A DNA stretch of 49,245 nucleotides. It comes from Acidobacteriaceae bacterium. GTDB taxonomy: Bacteria; Acidobacteriota; Terriglobia; Terriglobales; Acidobacteriaceae. The notes beneath the pieces were generated by a model that did not search any database, was not told the DNA's origin, and was given only the letters and a program-made list of their open reading frames with translations. This document shows positions 8,444 to 17,262 of this stretch, piece after piece. How positions within the stretch are numbered: position 1 is the stretch's first letter; every line of letters begins with the position of its first letter. Made by a program: the position numbers and the translations under genes. The stretch covers positions 1-49,245 of the forward strand of contig DAHUXR010000021.1 of the NCBI GenBank assembly GCA_027307045.1. The letters run 5' to 3'.

Positions 8444-9643
8444 ATGTTAATGACCGCCAATAGACGATGGCTGTGCGCGTTTGTGTTTGGGATTGTGGCC
8501 GTCGCTTCAGCTGCGCCGCAAGAGGCCGTATCTCTTCCCGCGGCTGCCACGGAATTCGTCCAGCTCATACAGTCGCGCGCGGGATCGCCTTCGGCGGTCG
8601 CCGTAACCTTCCAGAATATGTCTTCGCTTTCGCCGGAAAGGCAGGAAGCGCTGCAAAACGCAATCTTCAATGCTTTCCGCAATGCCAACGTCAGGGTGGT
8701 CAAACCGGAACAGGCAGTGGCGGAAGCGCACATCACTTTTTCTGAAGACTGGCAGGGCTATTTGTTGACTGCAGTCATTCAGCAGGGATCGACCAACCAG
8801 ACGGTGATCAAGAAGTTGCCGCGCCAGCAGCAGACGCAGGCGGCGCACGCCACCACGCTCACTCTTCGCAAGATTTCGGTCTGGCAGCAAGAAGCGCCCA
8901 TTCTGGATTTTTATCAGGATAATCAAAACCTGCTGGTGCTGGAGCCCAGCCAGCTGGCGTTGTATTCAATGGAGTCGGGACAATGGCGTCCGCGGCAAAT
9001 GCTGGGAATCCCGCACCAGAATCCCTGGCCGCGCGATCTGCGCGGGAAGCTGGAGGTTCGCGGCGGAGAACTCAATGCCTTTCTTCCTGGCGCGCGTTGC
9101 AGCGGAAAGATTTCTCCTCCGTCGCTCGATTGTCGCGGCAGCGACGATCCGTGGCCAATCGGCGAAGGTTTGGTAGCGTTCTTCAGTCCGCGCAGGAATT
9201 TCTTTAATGGCCTGTTGGCCGGAACCAGCGCAGGAGCTTCTGTAGCGCCTTTCTTCTCCGGAGCAACATGGCAAAGCAACGACCAGCATGTTTGGCTTTT
9301 TACCGGCACGGACGGGCATACGCGACTTTTTCAAAATGATCTTGGCACGCCCACAGCAACGTTCAACGGCTGGGGAAGCACGCTGGCTCCCGTGCATTCA
9401 GTATGCGGAACAGGCTGGCAAGTGCTGACGAGTTCGCCAGCAGACACTACGCGCCCAGACAGCGTCCAGGCCGTTGAGATTTCCGGTCGCGAAGCTTTGC
9501 CGGTGAGCGCACCCGTAGATTTGGCTGGCACGGTGGAAGCATTGTGGACGGCGGGCAATTACGGCCAGGTAGTGAACGGAGTGTTGCATTCGCAGCAGGG
9601 AAAGTATGAAGCGTTTACTCTTACGGTTATTTGTAATCAGTAG
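8444..9643 (+). CDS. Secreted protein of unknown function, first gene of a two-component operon
   Basis: A 399-residue protein that I do not recognise. A signal peptide is clear (ANRRWLCAFVFGIVAVASAAPQ). The start could equally be the ATG two codons later. Residues about 35-130 look like a domain predicting a lipoprotein-type alpha/beta fold, and the remainder has beta-propeller-like spacing of aromatic and Gly residues; both are impressions only. Three Cys pairs may form disulfides. Its end overlaps the next gene, a solute-binding protein, by 38 bp. Kinase and NtrC-type regulator genes follow, so it probably contributes to sensing at the cell surface. Confidence 0.75.
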   Translation: MLMTANRRWLCAFVFGIVAVASAAPQEAVSLPAAATEFVQLIQSRAGSPSAVAVTFQNMSSLSPERQEALQNAIFNAFRNANVRVVKPEQAVAEAHITFSEDWQGYLLTAVIQQGSTNQTVIKKLPRQQQTQAAHATTLTLRKISVWQQEAPILDFYQDNQNLLVLEPSQLALYSMESGQWRPRQMLGIPHQNPWPRDLRGKLEVRGGELNAFLPGARCSGKISPPSLDCRGSDDPWPIGEGLVAFFSPRRNFFNGLLAGTSAGASVAPFFSGATWQSNDQHVWLFTGTDGHTRLFQNDLGTPTATFNGWGSTLAPVHSVCGTGWQVLTSSPADTTRPDSVQAVEISGREALPVSAPVDLAGTVEALWTAGNYGQVVNGVLHSQQGKYEAFTLTVICNQ

Positions 9644-11057
9644 CCTGTGCATGATGGCGGGCGGTGCGTATGGCGGATCGCGTCCGCGCTACGGCGGCAG
9701 TGTGCGCATTCTGCTTCATGACCGTGTGCTCTCGATTGATCCTTTGGGGGATGAAGACCGCCCCGCCGCGCGTGATCGCATGGCCGCGCTGGCATTTGAG
9801 CACCTGACGGGGGTCGACGCGCAGGGCCGTTTGCGTCCGGGGCTTGCGGTTTCATGGCATGCGGACCAGTCGAAACGCGCATGGCAATTTCGGCTCAGGC
9901 TGGCAAACTTCCATGACGGCACAGTCCTGACTGCGGCTGATGTTGCAGCAAGCCTGGCGAAGAGTAATCCGGCATGGAAATATTCTGCCATTGACAGACA
10001 GACTGTATCGATTGAGACGCCTTACGCTGTCCAGCAGATGCCGGAGTTGCTGGCCCTGCCGCGCTATGCGATTGTGAAACGCCAGGCCGACGGGAGCAAT
10101 CCGCCAATCCTGATTGGCACAGGAAGCTACAAGCTTAACCAGTGGCAAGCCGGAGAACGCGCGCAGTTCACCGCCAACGACGATTACTGGGGCGGACGTC
10201 CGTTCGCTGACTCCATTGAATTTCAAATGGGCGCATCTCTTCGCGATCAGTTGATGGACCGCCAACTCGGCTCCTTTGCAGCCACGGAATTAAGCGTTGA
10301 CCAGATTCGCAACGTGGAGCTGAACAACCAGACGGTTACATTGTCACGTCCTGCCGATCTGCTGGCGCTTGTTTTCGTGCAGCCGGATTCCGGCGGAAGG
10401 CCAGGCAGGAAGCCGGTTGACGCGCGCGTGCGGCAGGCGCTGGGATTAACTCTAAATCGGGCGGCCATCAGCAATGTTATCTTTCAGCGCAAGGCAACGC
10501 CCGCTTCCGGGCTGCTGCCGCAGTGGCTTACTGGATACGAATTTATGTTTAACGGCGCATCTGACATCAATCGCGCCAAAGAGCTGCGCGCGGATGCGGC
10601 GGCTTTTGTTGTAATCAGCCCGATTGCGCTGGCGTATGATTTTGCCGATCCGCTGGCGCGGCTCGCGGCGGAGCGCATTGCCGTTGACGCACGCGAGGCC
10701 GGCATCATTGTTCAGCCGTATGCTGAATCCCATCTCTACAGCAAAGCGGCGCGAGGCTCAATGAACGCAGACGCAGTCCTGCTGCGCGTGCCGCTGCAAT
10801 CGCTTGATCCATCGGTTGCGCTGGCGGCGCGCATGGACGATCTGGGAATTTCCCCGGAAAGCGCGCCGGCGATCTTTGGCGCTACGCGCCCGGAAGACCT
10901 GCTGGAGATCGAACGCAAATTGCTGGAGACGAATCGCGTGTTGCCTGTGGCGCATGTCCCACAGGTGCTCTGGCTGAACAGCACGGCGCACAACTGGCAA
11001 CAGGGATTGAATGGGGCGTGGGACCTTGACCAGTTGTGGATGGAAGGAGCGCGATAA
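9606..11057 (+). CDS. ABC transporter family 5 (peptide/nickel-type) solute-binding protein
   Basis: A 483-residue exported binding protein. The signal peptide is MKRLLLRLFVISSLCMMAGG. Family 5 features are RPRYGGSVRILL and IDPLGDED at the start, then LRPGLAVSWHAD, FHDGTVLTAADVAASL, IGTGSYKLNQWQAGE and NDDYWGGRPFADSIEF. The C-terminal part is shorter than in DppA/OppA. No permease or ATPase gene is nearby. A sensor kinase begins four bases downstream, so it may present a ligand to that kinase instead of a transporter. This is inference from context. Confidence 0.82.
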   Translation: MKRLLLRLFVISSLCMMAGGAYGGSRPRYGGSVRILLHDRVLSIDPLGDEDRPAARDRMAALAFEHLTGVDAQGRLRPGLAVSWHADQSKRAWQFRLRLANFHDGTVLTAADVAASLAKSNPAWKYSAIDRQTVSIETPYAVQQMPELLALPRYAIVKRQADGSNPPILIGTGSYKLNQWQAGERAQFTANDDYWGGRPFADSIEFQMGASLRDQLMDRQLGSFAATELSVDQIRNVELNNQTVTLSRPADLLALVFVQPDSGGRPGRKPVDARVRQALGLTLNRAAISNVIFQRKATPASGLLPQWLTGYEFMFNGASDINRAKELRADAAAFVVISPIALAYDFADPLARLAAERIAVDAREAGIIVQPYAESHLYSKAARGSMNADAVLLRVPLQSLDPSVALAARMDDLGISPESAPAIFGATRPEDLLEIERKLLETNRVLPVAHVPQVLWLNSTAHNWQQGLNGAWDLDQLWMEGAR

Positions 11058-11060
11058 GCA

Positions 11061-12863
11061 TTGTCCTTAAAGACCAAGCTGCTTCTTCTGGTAACGATCG
11101 GCATTACCGCCAGCGTGGGCGCGGTGGCCTGGCTGATTGAAGAGCGCGCGCATGAAGCTTTCCGCCAGGTGGAGCAGGACCGCACGGCTGCGCTGGTGAA
11201 CCAGTTCCGGCGGGAATTTGAGCACGCGGGCGACGAGATAACGCGCGGCGTGGATGCGATTGCCAGCTCTGACGCGATGCAGCGAACCGTAACGGAACTG
11301 GCCAACGGCGCCGAATACGCCAACTACGTGAATGAAGCAGCATCCAACGCGGCGGCGCAACGTTTGGATTTTCTCGACCTGATCGCACCCGACGGCGCGA
11401 TCATTTCTTCAGCCCACTGGCCCGCGCGCTTTGGATATAAGCAGCGCTGGTTTCTGGATCTTCCGTCTCCTCTGCCGCGCCAGGCTTTTCTCAAGCATGT
11501 TGAAACGCCGCAGGGCAGTGTGCTGGCCATGCTCTGCTTGCGAACAGTGCCGGTCCATGGCCTCAATTATTACCTGATCGGCGGGCGCAAGCTCGATGCC
11601 GTGGTGCAATCACTCTCTCCGCCGGAAGGGCTACGCGTGGCGATTTTCAGCGTGCCGGAGCAGGGAACGGGAGAGTTAATTGGGCCGGGCAAAGAGAGTT
11701 TCGATCCCGCAAGGCTGACGTCTCTGATCCAAAAAGTTCTTGATAAACGCACCGAAGACTCTGCCACGGTCGATCTGGGGCCAGCGCTGGGACGCGAGGA
11801 GATTGTGCACGCGATTCCCCTGCCTGGCTACACCGATCGCGTTCCTGCGGTGCTTCTGGTGGGCAACTCACTGGAGCAAGAGCTTCTGCTGGAGAAGCGC
11901 ATTCGCAACATCAGCCTGGCAATTGCCGGAGTCGGCGTTTTTATTGGCGTGGTGGTGAGCGGGATAGTGACCGCGCGATTCAGCCGGCCGATCAAGACGC
12001 TGGCACAAGCGGCAACCGAAATCGGACATGGTAACTGGGACGTGCGCGTGGAAACTTCCGGGAAGGATGAAATCGGCAAGCTGGCTGTGGCGTTTAACCA
12101 GATGACGACGGAGTTGATAGGACAACGGGAGCGGCTGGTGCAGAGCGAGCGCGTTGCCGCGTGGCGCGAACTTGCGCGACGGCTGGCCCATGAGCTGAAG
12201 AATCCGCTGTTTCCATTGCAGATCACGGTGGAGAACCTGCTGCGCGCGCGGCAGAACACGCCGCAGGAGTTTGATGAAGTATTTCAGGAAAGCACCGCGA
12301 CGCTGCTGGCGGAAATCGCCAACCTGAAGACGATTATTGGGCGATTCAGTGACTTTTCAAAGATGCCAGCGCCGCAACTTCAGGCAGTGGATTTAAATGA
12401 ACTGGTCAGCAGCGTCGCGCAACTATTTCAAGGACAGCTCAATCGCGATCCCGGGCGCATACAGCCGAAACTGCAACTGGGCGACGTGGCGAAGGTAAGC
12501 GCCGATCCGGTACTGCTTCGTCGAGTGATAGAAAATCTTGTGCTGAACGCGATTGACGCCATGCCCCAAGGTGGGACATTGATTTTCCGAACAATGACCG
12601 GCTCAGACGATCGGTTCGCGCTGTTTGAGTTGGAAGACACCGGAGCCGGCCTGACGACAGAAGAGTGCGAACGCCTTTTTACTCCTTACTATACGACCAA
12701 GCAGCATGGCACAGGTCTGGGGTTGGCGATAGCGCAATCAGTCATCAGCGATCATCATGGGCGAATCACGGTAAGCAGCAAAAAGGACCTGGGCACGACG
12801 TTTCGGATTGAGATGCCGGTGTGGGATGGTGCGGGCGAAGGAAAGAATGTGGGCGTTTCATGA
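11061..12863 (+). CDS. Sensor histidine kinase (NtrY-like layout)
   Basis: A 600-residue membrane kinase with a TTG start three bases after the preceding stop codon. Membrane helix 1 covers about residues 5-25 and an extracytoplasmic sensor domain about 30-275. Helix 2 is near 278-302, followed by HAMP (about 300-352). The HisKA dimerisation helix contains the phospho-acceptor in RRLAHELKNPLFPLQ. HATPase_c carries the N-box (VIENLVLNAIDAMP), G1 (EDTGAGL) and G2 (GTGLGLAIAQS). The pairing with an NtrC-type regulator downstream gives a complete two-component system. Kinases with HELKNPL are typical partners of sigma54 activators. Confidence 0.92.
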   Translation: MSLKTKLLLLVTIGITASVGAVAWLIEERAHEAFRQVEQDRTAALVNQFRREFEHAGDEITRGVDAIASSDAMQRTVTELANGAEYANYVNEAASNAAAQRLDFLDLIAPDGAIISSAHWPARFGYKQRWFLDLPSPLPRQAFLKHVETPQGSVLAMLCLRTVPVHGLNYYLIGGRKLDAVVQSLSPPEGLRVAIFSVPEQGTGELIGPGKESFDPARLTSLIQKVLDKRTEDSATVDLGPALGREEIVHAIPLPGYTDRVPAVLLVGNSLEQELLLEKRIRNISLAIAGVGVFIGVVVSGIVTARFSRPIKTLAQAATEIGHGNWDVRVETSGKDEIGKLAVAFNQMTTELIGQRERLVQSERVAAWRELARRLAHELKNPLFPLQITVENLLRARQNTPQEFDEVFQESTATLLAEIANLKTIIGRFSDFSKMPAPQLQAVDLNELVSSVAQLFQGQLNRDPGRIQPKLQLGDVAKVSADPVLLRRVIENLVLNAIDAMPQGGTLIFRTMTGSDDRFALFELEDTGAGLTTEECERLFTPYYTTKQHGTGLGLAIAQSVISDHHGRITVSSKKDLGTTFRIEMPVWDGAGEGKNVGVS

Positions 12864-12867
12864 GCGC

Positions 12868-12880
12868 TTTTTCTGAAATC
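12868..12880 (+). repeat. Left copy of a 13-bp inverted repeat flanking a GIY-YIG gene
   Basis: TTTTTCTGAAATC. Its exact reverse complement lies at 13279-13291, and the two enclose the broken GIY-YIG gene. A third copy (12 of 13 bases) is found at 48224-48235 upstream of the deformylase gene. Each copy is followed on its inner side by a GC-rich hairpin-prone stretch. Confidence 0.7.
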
Positions 12881-12939
12881 CCGACCCTGAGCTTGCCGAA
12901 GGGGAGGGAACCCTATAGCAAGGGACGGTCTATAGGACT

Positions 12940-13329
12940 ATGAACCCGACAGCGCCAAAGTCTATACGCAGGTCTCAGCGGTGCTACTTTGTTTATGTTC
13001 TGGCGAGCCTGACCGGGACACTGTATGTTGGTCTTACTGATGACATAAGAACACGTATGATTCAGCACAAGTCCGGGACATTTGATGGCTTTACCAAGAA
13101 ATATGGAATCAACCGACTTATGTACTTTGAAACTTACACCGAGTCAAAGATTGCCGCCAATCGTGAACAGCAGATTAAGAAGTGACGGGAGAAGAAGATC
13201 GCTCTTTTTTCTGATCCCGAGTGGAAGGATTTAACCTCGGAGCTGTTTCAAAGTATAGGGATCTCTCGCTACGCTCGAGATTTCAGAAAAAAGATCGCTG
13301 GAGATCCTGAAGAGCCCGAAAATCTATGA
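12940..13329 (+). pseudogene. GIY-YIG nuclease-domain gene with an in-frame stop
   Basis: The open part (12940-13185) encodes a UvrC/GIY-YIG superfamily domain: YFVYVLASLTGTLYVGLTDD matches the GIY and YIG strands, and EQQIKK starts the final helix. The frame ends at TGA 13183-13185, then continues without a shift as REKKIALFSDPEWKDL. Full-length relatives usually read KKWRREKK... at this point, so one TGG (Trp) appears to have become TGA. The frame runs on to 13329, overlapping the NtrC start as ATGA. Thirteen-base inverted repeats bracket the gene (12868 and 13279). An 81-residue product could still be made. The break may be real decay or a sequencing error. Confidence 0.75.
13279..13291 (-). 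repeat. Right copy of the 13-bp inverted repeat
   Basis: GATTTCAGAAAAA, exact inverse of 12868-12880. It is preceded by a hairpin-forming stretch (ATCTCTCGCTACGCTCGA) and lies within the 3' part of the broken GIY-YIG frame, 35 bp before the NtrC start codon. Confidence 0.7.
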
Positions 13330-14696
13330 AAGCCCAACTCTTTATCGTCGATGATGACGCCAACACGCTGGCATCGCTTTCGCGCGCCTTCCGGTTGGCG
13401 GGGCATGATGCTACGGTGTGTGACAATCCAATCAAAGCGCTGGAGATGATCAAAGCGGAAAAGTACGACGTGATCTTTTCTGACGTGGTGATGCCGGCCA
13501 TGAACGGCCTTGAGCTGCTGGAAAAGATCAAAGCGGCGGGCGTGACAACTCCGGTGGTGATGATGTCCGGCCAGGCGCATATTGAGATGGCGGTAAAAGC
13601 CACGCAGCTGGGCGCGCTCGACTTTCTGGAAAAACCCATTTCCACTGACAAGCTTTTGCTCACGGTGCAGAACGCGCTGCAGCTGGAACGGCTGAAGCAG
13701 GAGAACCAGCAGCTACGGCAACAACTGGGCAGTGGCGGCATTGTGTTTACGGGCGAGAAGATGCGCAAGCTGATGGCCCAGGTGGAACGCGTGGCCGCGA
13801 GCGAGACGCGTGTGTGCATCCTGGGTGAAACCGGAACCGGAAAAGAGCTGATCGCGCGGACGATCCACGATAAAAGCCCGCGCCATGCGGGACCGTACGT
13901 CACGTTGAATTGCGCGGCGGTACCGGCGGAGCTGATTGAGTCTGAGTTGTTTGGACATGAGAAAGGATCTTTTACCGGCGCCGCCTCCCGGCATATTGGC
14001 AAGTTTGAGCAGGCCACGGACGGCACGCTGTTTCTGGATGAGATCGGCGACATGCCACTGGCTATGCAGGCCAAACTGCTGCGCGTGCTGGAACAGGGCG
14101 AAGTGGAACGCATTGGCGGTGACAAACCGACCAAGGTGAATGTGCGCGTGGTGGTGGCGACGCATCGCCAACTGGAAGAGCAGGTGAAGCAGGGGAATTT
14201 TCGCCAGGACCTGTTTCATCGCATCTTTGTTTTCCCCATTGTGCTGCCGCCGCTGCGGGAGCGTCAGGAAGATATTCCCGCGCTGGCCGCGCATTTTGCC
14301 GCACAGATTGTGAAACAAAATAGCTGGAAAGAGATCACGTTTACGCCGGAGGCGTTGCAGGCTTTGCAGGCGCATTCATGGCCGGGAAACATCCGCGAGC
14401 TGCGCAATGTGGTGGAGCGTTTGCTGCTGTTTGCCGAAGGCGACACCGTAACGCCCGCCACGGTGCAGGCGGCGCTGCCATCGCAGGCCGTCGCCGTTGG
14501 GGGGATGGCTTTTTCCGGGACCGGCACGCTGGCTGAGCGCGTGGAGCAAGTGGAACGGCAAATGATTGTGGAAGAAATCAAGCGCCACAACCAGAACATT
14601 ACGAACACGGCGAAGGCCCTGGGCCTGGAGCGCAGCCATCTTTATAAAAAGTGCCAGCAGCTGGGGATTGATCTGAAAGAGATACGCAAGGAATAG
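13326..14696 (+). CDS. NtrC-family sigma54-dependent response regulator
   Basis: A 456-residue DNA-binding activator. The receiver domain covers residues 1-120, with acidic pocket IVDDD and phospho-acceptor Asp53 in FSDVVMPAMNG. The AAA+ domain (about 140-375) has Walker A GETGTGKE and Walker B LFLDEIGDMP. The sigma54-contact loop reads GSFTGA, a variant of GAFTGA. The C-terminal Fis-type helix-turn-helix is in NITNTAKALGLERSHLYKKC. It is the obvious partner of the kinase upstream, from which it is separated by the GIY-YIG insertion. Its targets are not visible in this window. Confidence 0.93.
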   Translation: MKAQLFIVDDDANTLASLSRAFRLAGHDATVCDNPIKALEMIKAEKYDVIFSDVVMPAMNGLELLEKIKAAGVTTPVVMMSGQAHIEMAVKATQLGALDFLEKPISTDKLLLTVQNALQLERLKQENQQLRQQLGSGGIVFTGEKMRKLMAQVERVAASETRVCILGETGTGKELIARTIHDKSPRHAGPYVTLNCAAVPAELIESELFGHEKGSFTGAASRHIGKFEQATDGTLFLDEIGDMPLAMQAKLLRVLEQGEVERIGGDKPTKVNVRVVVATHRQLEEQVKQGNFRQDLFHRIFVFPIVLPPLRERQEDIPALAAHFAAQIVKQNSWKEITFTPEALQALQAHSWPGNIRELRNVVERLLLFAEGDTVTPATVQAALPSQAVAVGGMAFSGTGTLAERVEQVERQMIVEEIKRHNQNITNTAKALGLERSHLYKKCQQLGIDLKEIRKE

Positions 14697-14709
14697 CTCG
14701 ACCGCTGCT

Positions 14710-14740
14710 TAACCACAAAGGACACGAAGGAACACAAAGG
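14710..14740 (+). repeat. 31-bp dispersed repeat, copy 1
   Basis: Begins TAACCACAAAGGACACGAAG and is identical over 31 bases to 35419-35449. Both copies lie immediately after a stop codon region of a + strand gene. Such ACACGAAG-rich intergenic sequences look like a dispersed repeat, not a regulatory site. Confidence 0.7.
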
Positions 14741-14818
14741 CTATCGGATCTATCCGGAAATGCTACTTCCTGATCGAGATTGGCAAGGCAGGCGAGCGTG
14801 TGCGAAACTTGAACGCGG

Positions 14819-14894
14819 GGGCCTGTAGCTCAACGGTTAGAGCAGCAGACTCATAATCTGTTGGTTGTAGGTTCGAATCCTACCGGGCCCACCA
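14819..14894 (+). tRNA. tRNA with CAT anticodon (Met, or Ile2 with lysidine)
   Basis: A complete 76-nt cloverleaf. The acceptor GGGCCTG pairs with CGGGCCC (one G-U). The D arm is GCTC...GAGC and the anticodon arm CAGA-CTCATAA-TCTG has anticodon CAT. The T arm is GTAGG-TTCGAAT-CCTAC, with discriminator A and an encoded CCA. CAT is shared by elongator tRNA-Met, initiator tRNA-Met and tRNA-Ile2. The G1-C72 pair excludes a normal initiator. Identity between elongator Met and Ile2 is not settled from sequence alone. Confidence 0.93.
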
Positions 14895-15018
14895 GTCACT
14901 CATCGAGACTATTGCTATAGAGGTCCTTCGCGCTTCGCGCTCAGGATTTCGCCTCGCGGCTCGGACGCCGCGAAACCGGCTCAAGATCGGGCACGTCTCT
15001 TCCCCAATCCAACTGCTG

Positions 15019-15984
15019 TCAGCTCGGTCGGCTGGCCTCATCTTGCAGGACTCCGCCTAAGAATTGTCCCAGTACATGAGCAAAGGCCCGAGGATTATCC
15101 CCCTGCACCGTGTGTCCGGCCTCGCCGACTTGCGCGTAATGTCCATCGCGAAATTCATTGGCCAGCTTTTGTGCGTCCTCGCTGGTGAAGACGTCGCTCA
15201 AACTGCCCTGCACGATGAGCGTGGGACAGTTGATACGCGCAGCTTGCCGGAAGCGTTCTTCCAGCTGCTTGCGCTCCGCTTCCCGGTCCCTGTTGCCGTG
15301 CCACATCCGGAGATCAGTTTTCCTCGCCCATTTGCCGCTGGCGTTCTGGCGAAAATTGTGCAGCAGGCTGCGCCGCAAAAGCCGGGGATCACGGCGAGGG
15401 TTGAACTCAATGGCTTTCTGAATCACCTCGTCCAGTGAATCCAACTCCGCGGTTTGCGATACAAAGTCAAAAATTCTCCTCGCGCCTTTTGCCAGCATGC
15501 TGGGCCCGGCATCCACCAGCACCAGCGCGGCAAGCCGGTGGCTGTGGTGAAAGGCATAGTTAAATGCATTGAATCCACCCATCGAGTGGCCGACGAGAAC
15601 AAAGCGATCAAGGCCCAGGTGATCAACCAACGCTTCAATATCTCCACGGTGAGCATCGCCGCTATAATCACCGTCCTCAGCCCACGCGCTTTCACCATGC
15701 CCGCGCTGGTCCATTGCGTGGCAATGATACTGCTGCCGCAGCGCCAGGCACACAACGTCCCAGGTATGTGCATTGAGAGCGGCGCCGTGGAGAAAGACAA
15801 TGGGCCGGCAACCGGAGGTGCCCCAATCCAGATAATGGATTTGCATTTGCGGTGTTGTAATTTCACGCCCCTTGGGTAAGACGACCTCCGCCTCAATGCC
15901 TGAGATTTTGGCGGCCAGGGCCAGATGTTCCAACTCTTCTTCTGGTTCCATCGCCGGCTTCCGTGTTTGCTGGACTTTCTTCAC
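15019..15984 (-). CDS. Alpha/beta-hydrolase
   Basis: A 321-residue cytoplasmic hydrolase of the alpha/beta fold. The oxyanion-hole region is FLHGAALNAHTWD, and DQRGHGESAW follows strand 4. The nucleophile elbow is VGHSMGGFNA with catalytic Ser. The acid is probably Asp in LIVQGSLSDVFTSEDA, and the His is in VGEAGHTVQGDNPRAF. The N-terminal 40 residues (Glu/Leu-rich) precede the fold. Substrate class (ester, epoxide, haloalkane) is not readable. It is a single gene flanked by a tRNA and a non-coding stretch. Confidence 0.88.
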   Translation of the reverse strand: MKKVQQTRKPAMEPEEELEHLALAAKISGIEAEVVLPKGREITTPQMQIHYLDWGTSGCRPIVFLHGAALNAHTWDVVCLALRQQYHCHAMDQRGHGESAWAEDGDYSGDAHRGDIEALVDHLGLDRFVLVGHSMGGFNAFNYAFHHSHRLAALVLVDAGPSMLAKGARRIFDFVSQTAELDSLDEVIQKAIEFNPRRDPRLLRRSLLHNFRQNASGKWARKTDLRMWHGNRDREAERKQLEERFRQAARINCPTLIVQGSLSDVFTSEDAQKLANEFRDGHYAQVGEAGHTVQGDNPRAFAHVLGQFLGGVLQDEASRPS

Positions 15985-16085
15985 CTGCCCCCGGTTACTT
16001 TATAAAGCTTTTGGAGCGGACTCAATGGCTCTCCAAATATACATCGGAAATAAGTAACCTTATCTGCATGAACGCCACTAAATTC

Positions 16086-16103
16086 AGCAATTAGCAATCA
16101 GCC
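16086..16103 (+). repeat. Short heptanucleotide repeat
   Basis: AGCAATT, AGCAATC then AGCC: two units of the 7-base family described in the findings. The rest of 15985-16248 shows no gene. Confidence 0.55.
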
Positions 16104-16248
16104 AAAAGCGTAAGGCTAGTTGCGAACAGGTCGCGACTTTGTGGCTGAGCCACTGCACATGCCATACTGTCCGCGATGGCAGTTTGGCCTCCAATATTTC
16201 CGGCAGCCATTCAGTAGAGCTCACGCAGACAGAATCGGGAGCAGATAT

Positions 16249-16743
16249 TCAATCTGTGTTCGAAAAAATACAGATGTTCTTTGATCGACGCATCGCTTTA
16301 TAGCTGGCCGCCACTTCGTCCAGACTTATGCTTTTCTGCGGTGACTGCGCGCCAACGAAAGATGATGGTCCCAGATCGACCGGCCTGATTTCCTCCTGCG
16401 TTTCTTCCTCGGGGTTCTGCACCGTGGCAGCCGATTCAGGAACGTTCGATGCCGCGGCGTTTTGGTAAACCGGTGTTACAGGATAAGTCGCGGTCACCAC
16501 GCCCTCTGGACTTTCAACATAACTGCTGGCGCCCGCCCTTCCCTGGGTGGAAATTCCAACAACAGGCGCGGGCGAGGCAATACCAGTCAGTGGCGTTGCC
16601 GGCGCTCCGGTTCCTGGCGCAAGAATCGGTTGACGCTGGCCGTACTCGACCGTGTTCCCGACGACAATCTGCACGTTCTGTCCCTGAAAAACTTGAGAGA
16701 TGAATCCGCAGAGAACAAGAGCGGTAAAAAACGAGAGTTTCAT
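16249..16743 (-). CDS. Small secreted protein of unknown function
   Basis: A 164-residue protein. The start at 16743 opens a signal peptide (MKLSFFTALVLCGFISQVF). The mature part is low-complexity: a Pro/Gly/Ala/Thr-rich segment, then an acidic stretch (NPEEETQEEIRPVDLGPSSF), then a short basic C-terminal tail. I recognise no family. The motif VDLGPSSF followed by AASYKAMRR recalls small envelope proteins of acidobacteria, but that is only an impression. It is divergent from the methyltransferase at 17263. A CRP-like palindrome lies about 105 bp upstream of its start. Confidence 0.65.
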   Translation of the reverse strand: MKLSFFTALVLCGFISQVFQGQNVQIVVGNTVEYGQRQPILAPGTGAPATPLTGIASPAPVVGISTQGRAGASSYVESPEGVVTATYPVTPVYQNAAASNVPESAATVQNPEEETQEEIRPVDLGPSSFVGAQSPQKSISLDEVAASYKAMRRSKNICIFSNTD

Positions 16744-16848
16744 TAATGACTCCAAGCCGGCCAGAGGCGGAGCCACACCGGGGAGCATGGGTCGCAATCC
16801 CCTAACCTAGACCTGTAAATATTTTCAAGCCTCGCAGGGGTAGCAATC

Positions 16849-16864
16849 TGTGACACGCGTCACT
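16849..16864. promoter_or_regulatory. CRP/FNR-family-like operator, left
   Basis: TGTGACACGCGTCACT: TGTGA-N6-TCAC with only the last base off a perfect palindrome. It lies 106-121 bp upstream of the secreted-protein start at 16743. Confidence 0.5.
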
Positions 16865-17148
16865 ATGTGGCGGCAGCAACAGCTTGATCCAGCCAGCGGG
16901 CCGGCACCCAATGCTTTCGTTTTTACCGCTTCCTGTATCCAATTATTTTTGGAGGAACGGCTGCGCTGGTGATCACAAAACAATTCTTTGTGCGGGCTCC
17001 GGTGTCTTCTGTTTGACATGGCGGAGAAGGTGAATAAGTAAAGTGCGAAATTTGCGCGTAGAACCACGACAGCGGGTTGCGGTTGAATGAGACAGTGTTG
17101 CATCCCACCCTTTTGCAAAGAACGCGAAAGGATTGGGCACTCAGCGAG

Positions 17149-17164
17149 TGTGATTTTTATCACA
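17149..17164. promoter_or_regulatory. CRP/FNR-family-like operator, right
   Basis: TGTGATTTTTATCACA, an exact TGTGA-N6-TCACA palindrome identical in form to the E. coli CRP consensus. It lies 99-114 bp upstream of the methyltransferase start at 17263. Confidence 0.6.
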
Positions 17165-17262
17165 GACATTGTCATCGGCAAAAGATAAATGTTGTAGCGG
17201 TCTCTCAATGTGTTCGTAAGTCAAGCTCCCACGGCTGGCACGGACAAATGTGAGGAGGCAGT

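Larger units (their letters stand above)
16744..17262. other. Divergent spacer with two CRP-like palindromes
   Basis: A 519-bp region between oppositely oriented genes, with no convincing gene of its own. It contains two 16-bp palindromes of the form TGTGAN6TCACN, one near each end, placed almost symmetrically with respect to the two start codons. Both are listed separately. Confidence 0.6.

Noticed and set aside
16825-17208. 127-codon minus frame in the CRP-site spacer
   Set aside because: No motif, unusual Cys/Arg composition, and it spans both palindromes; it looks like chance.
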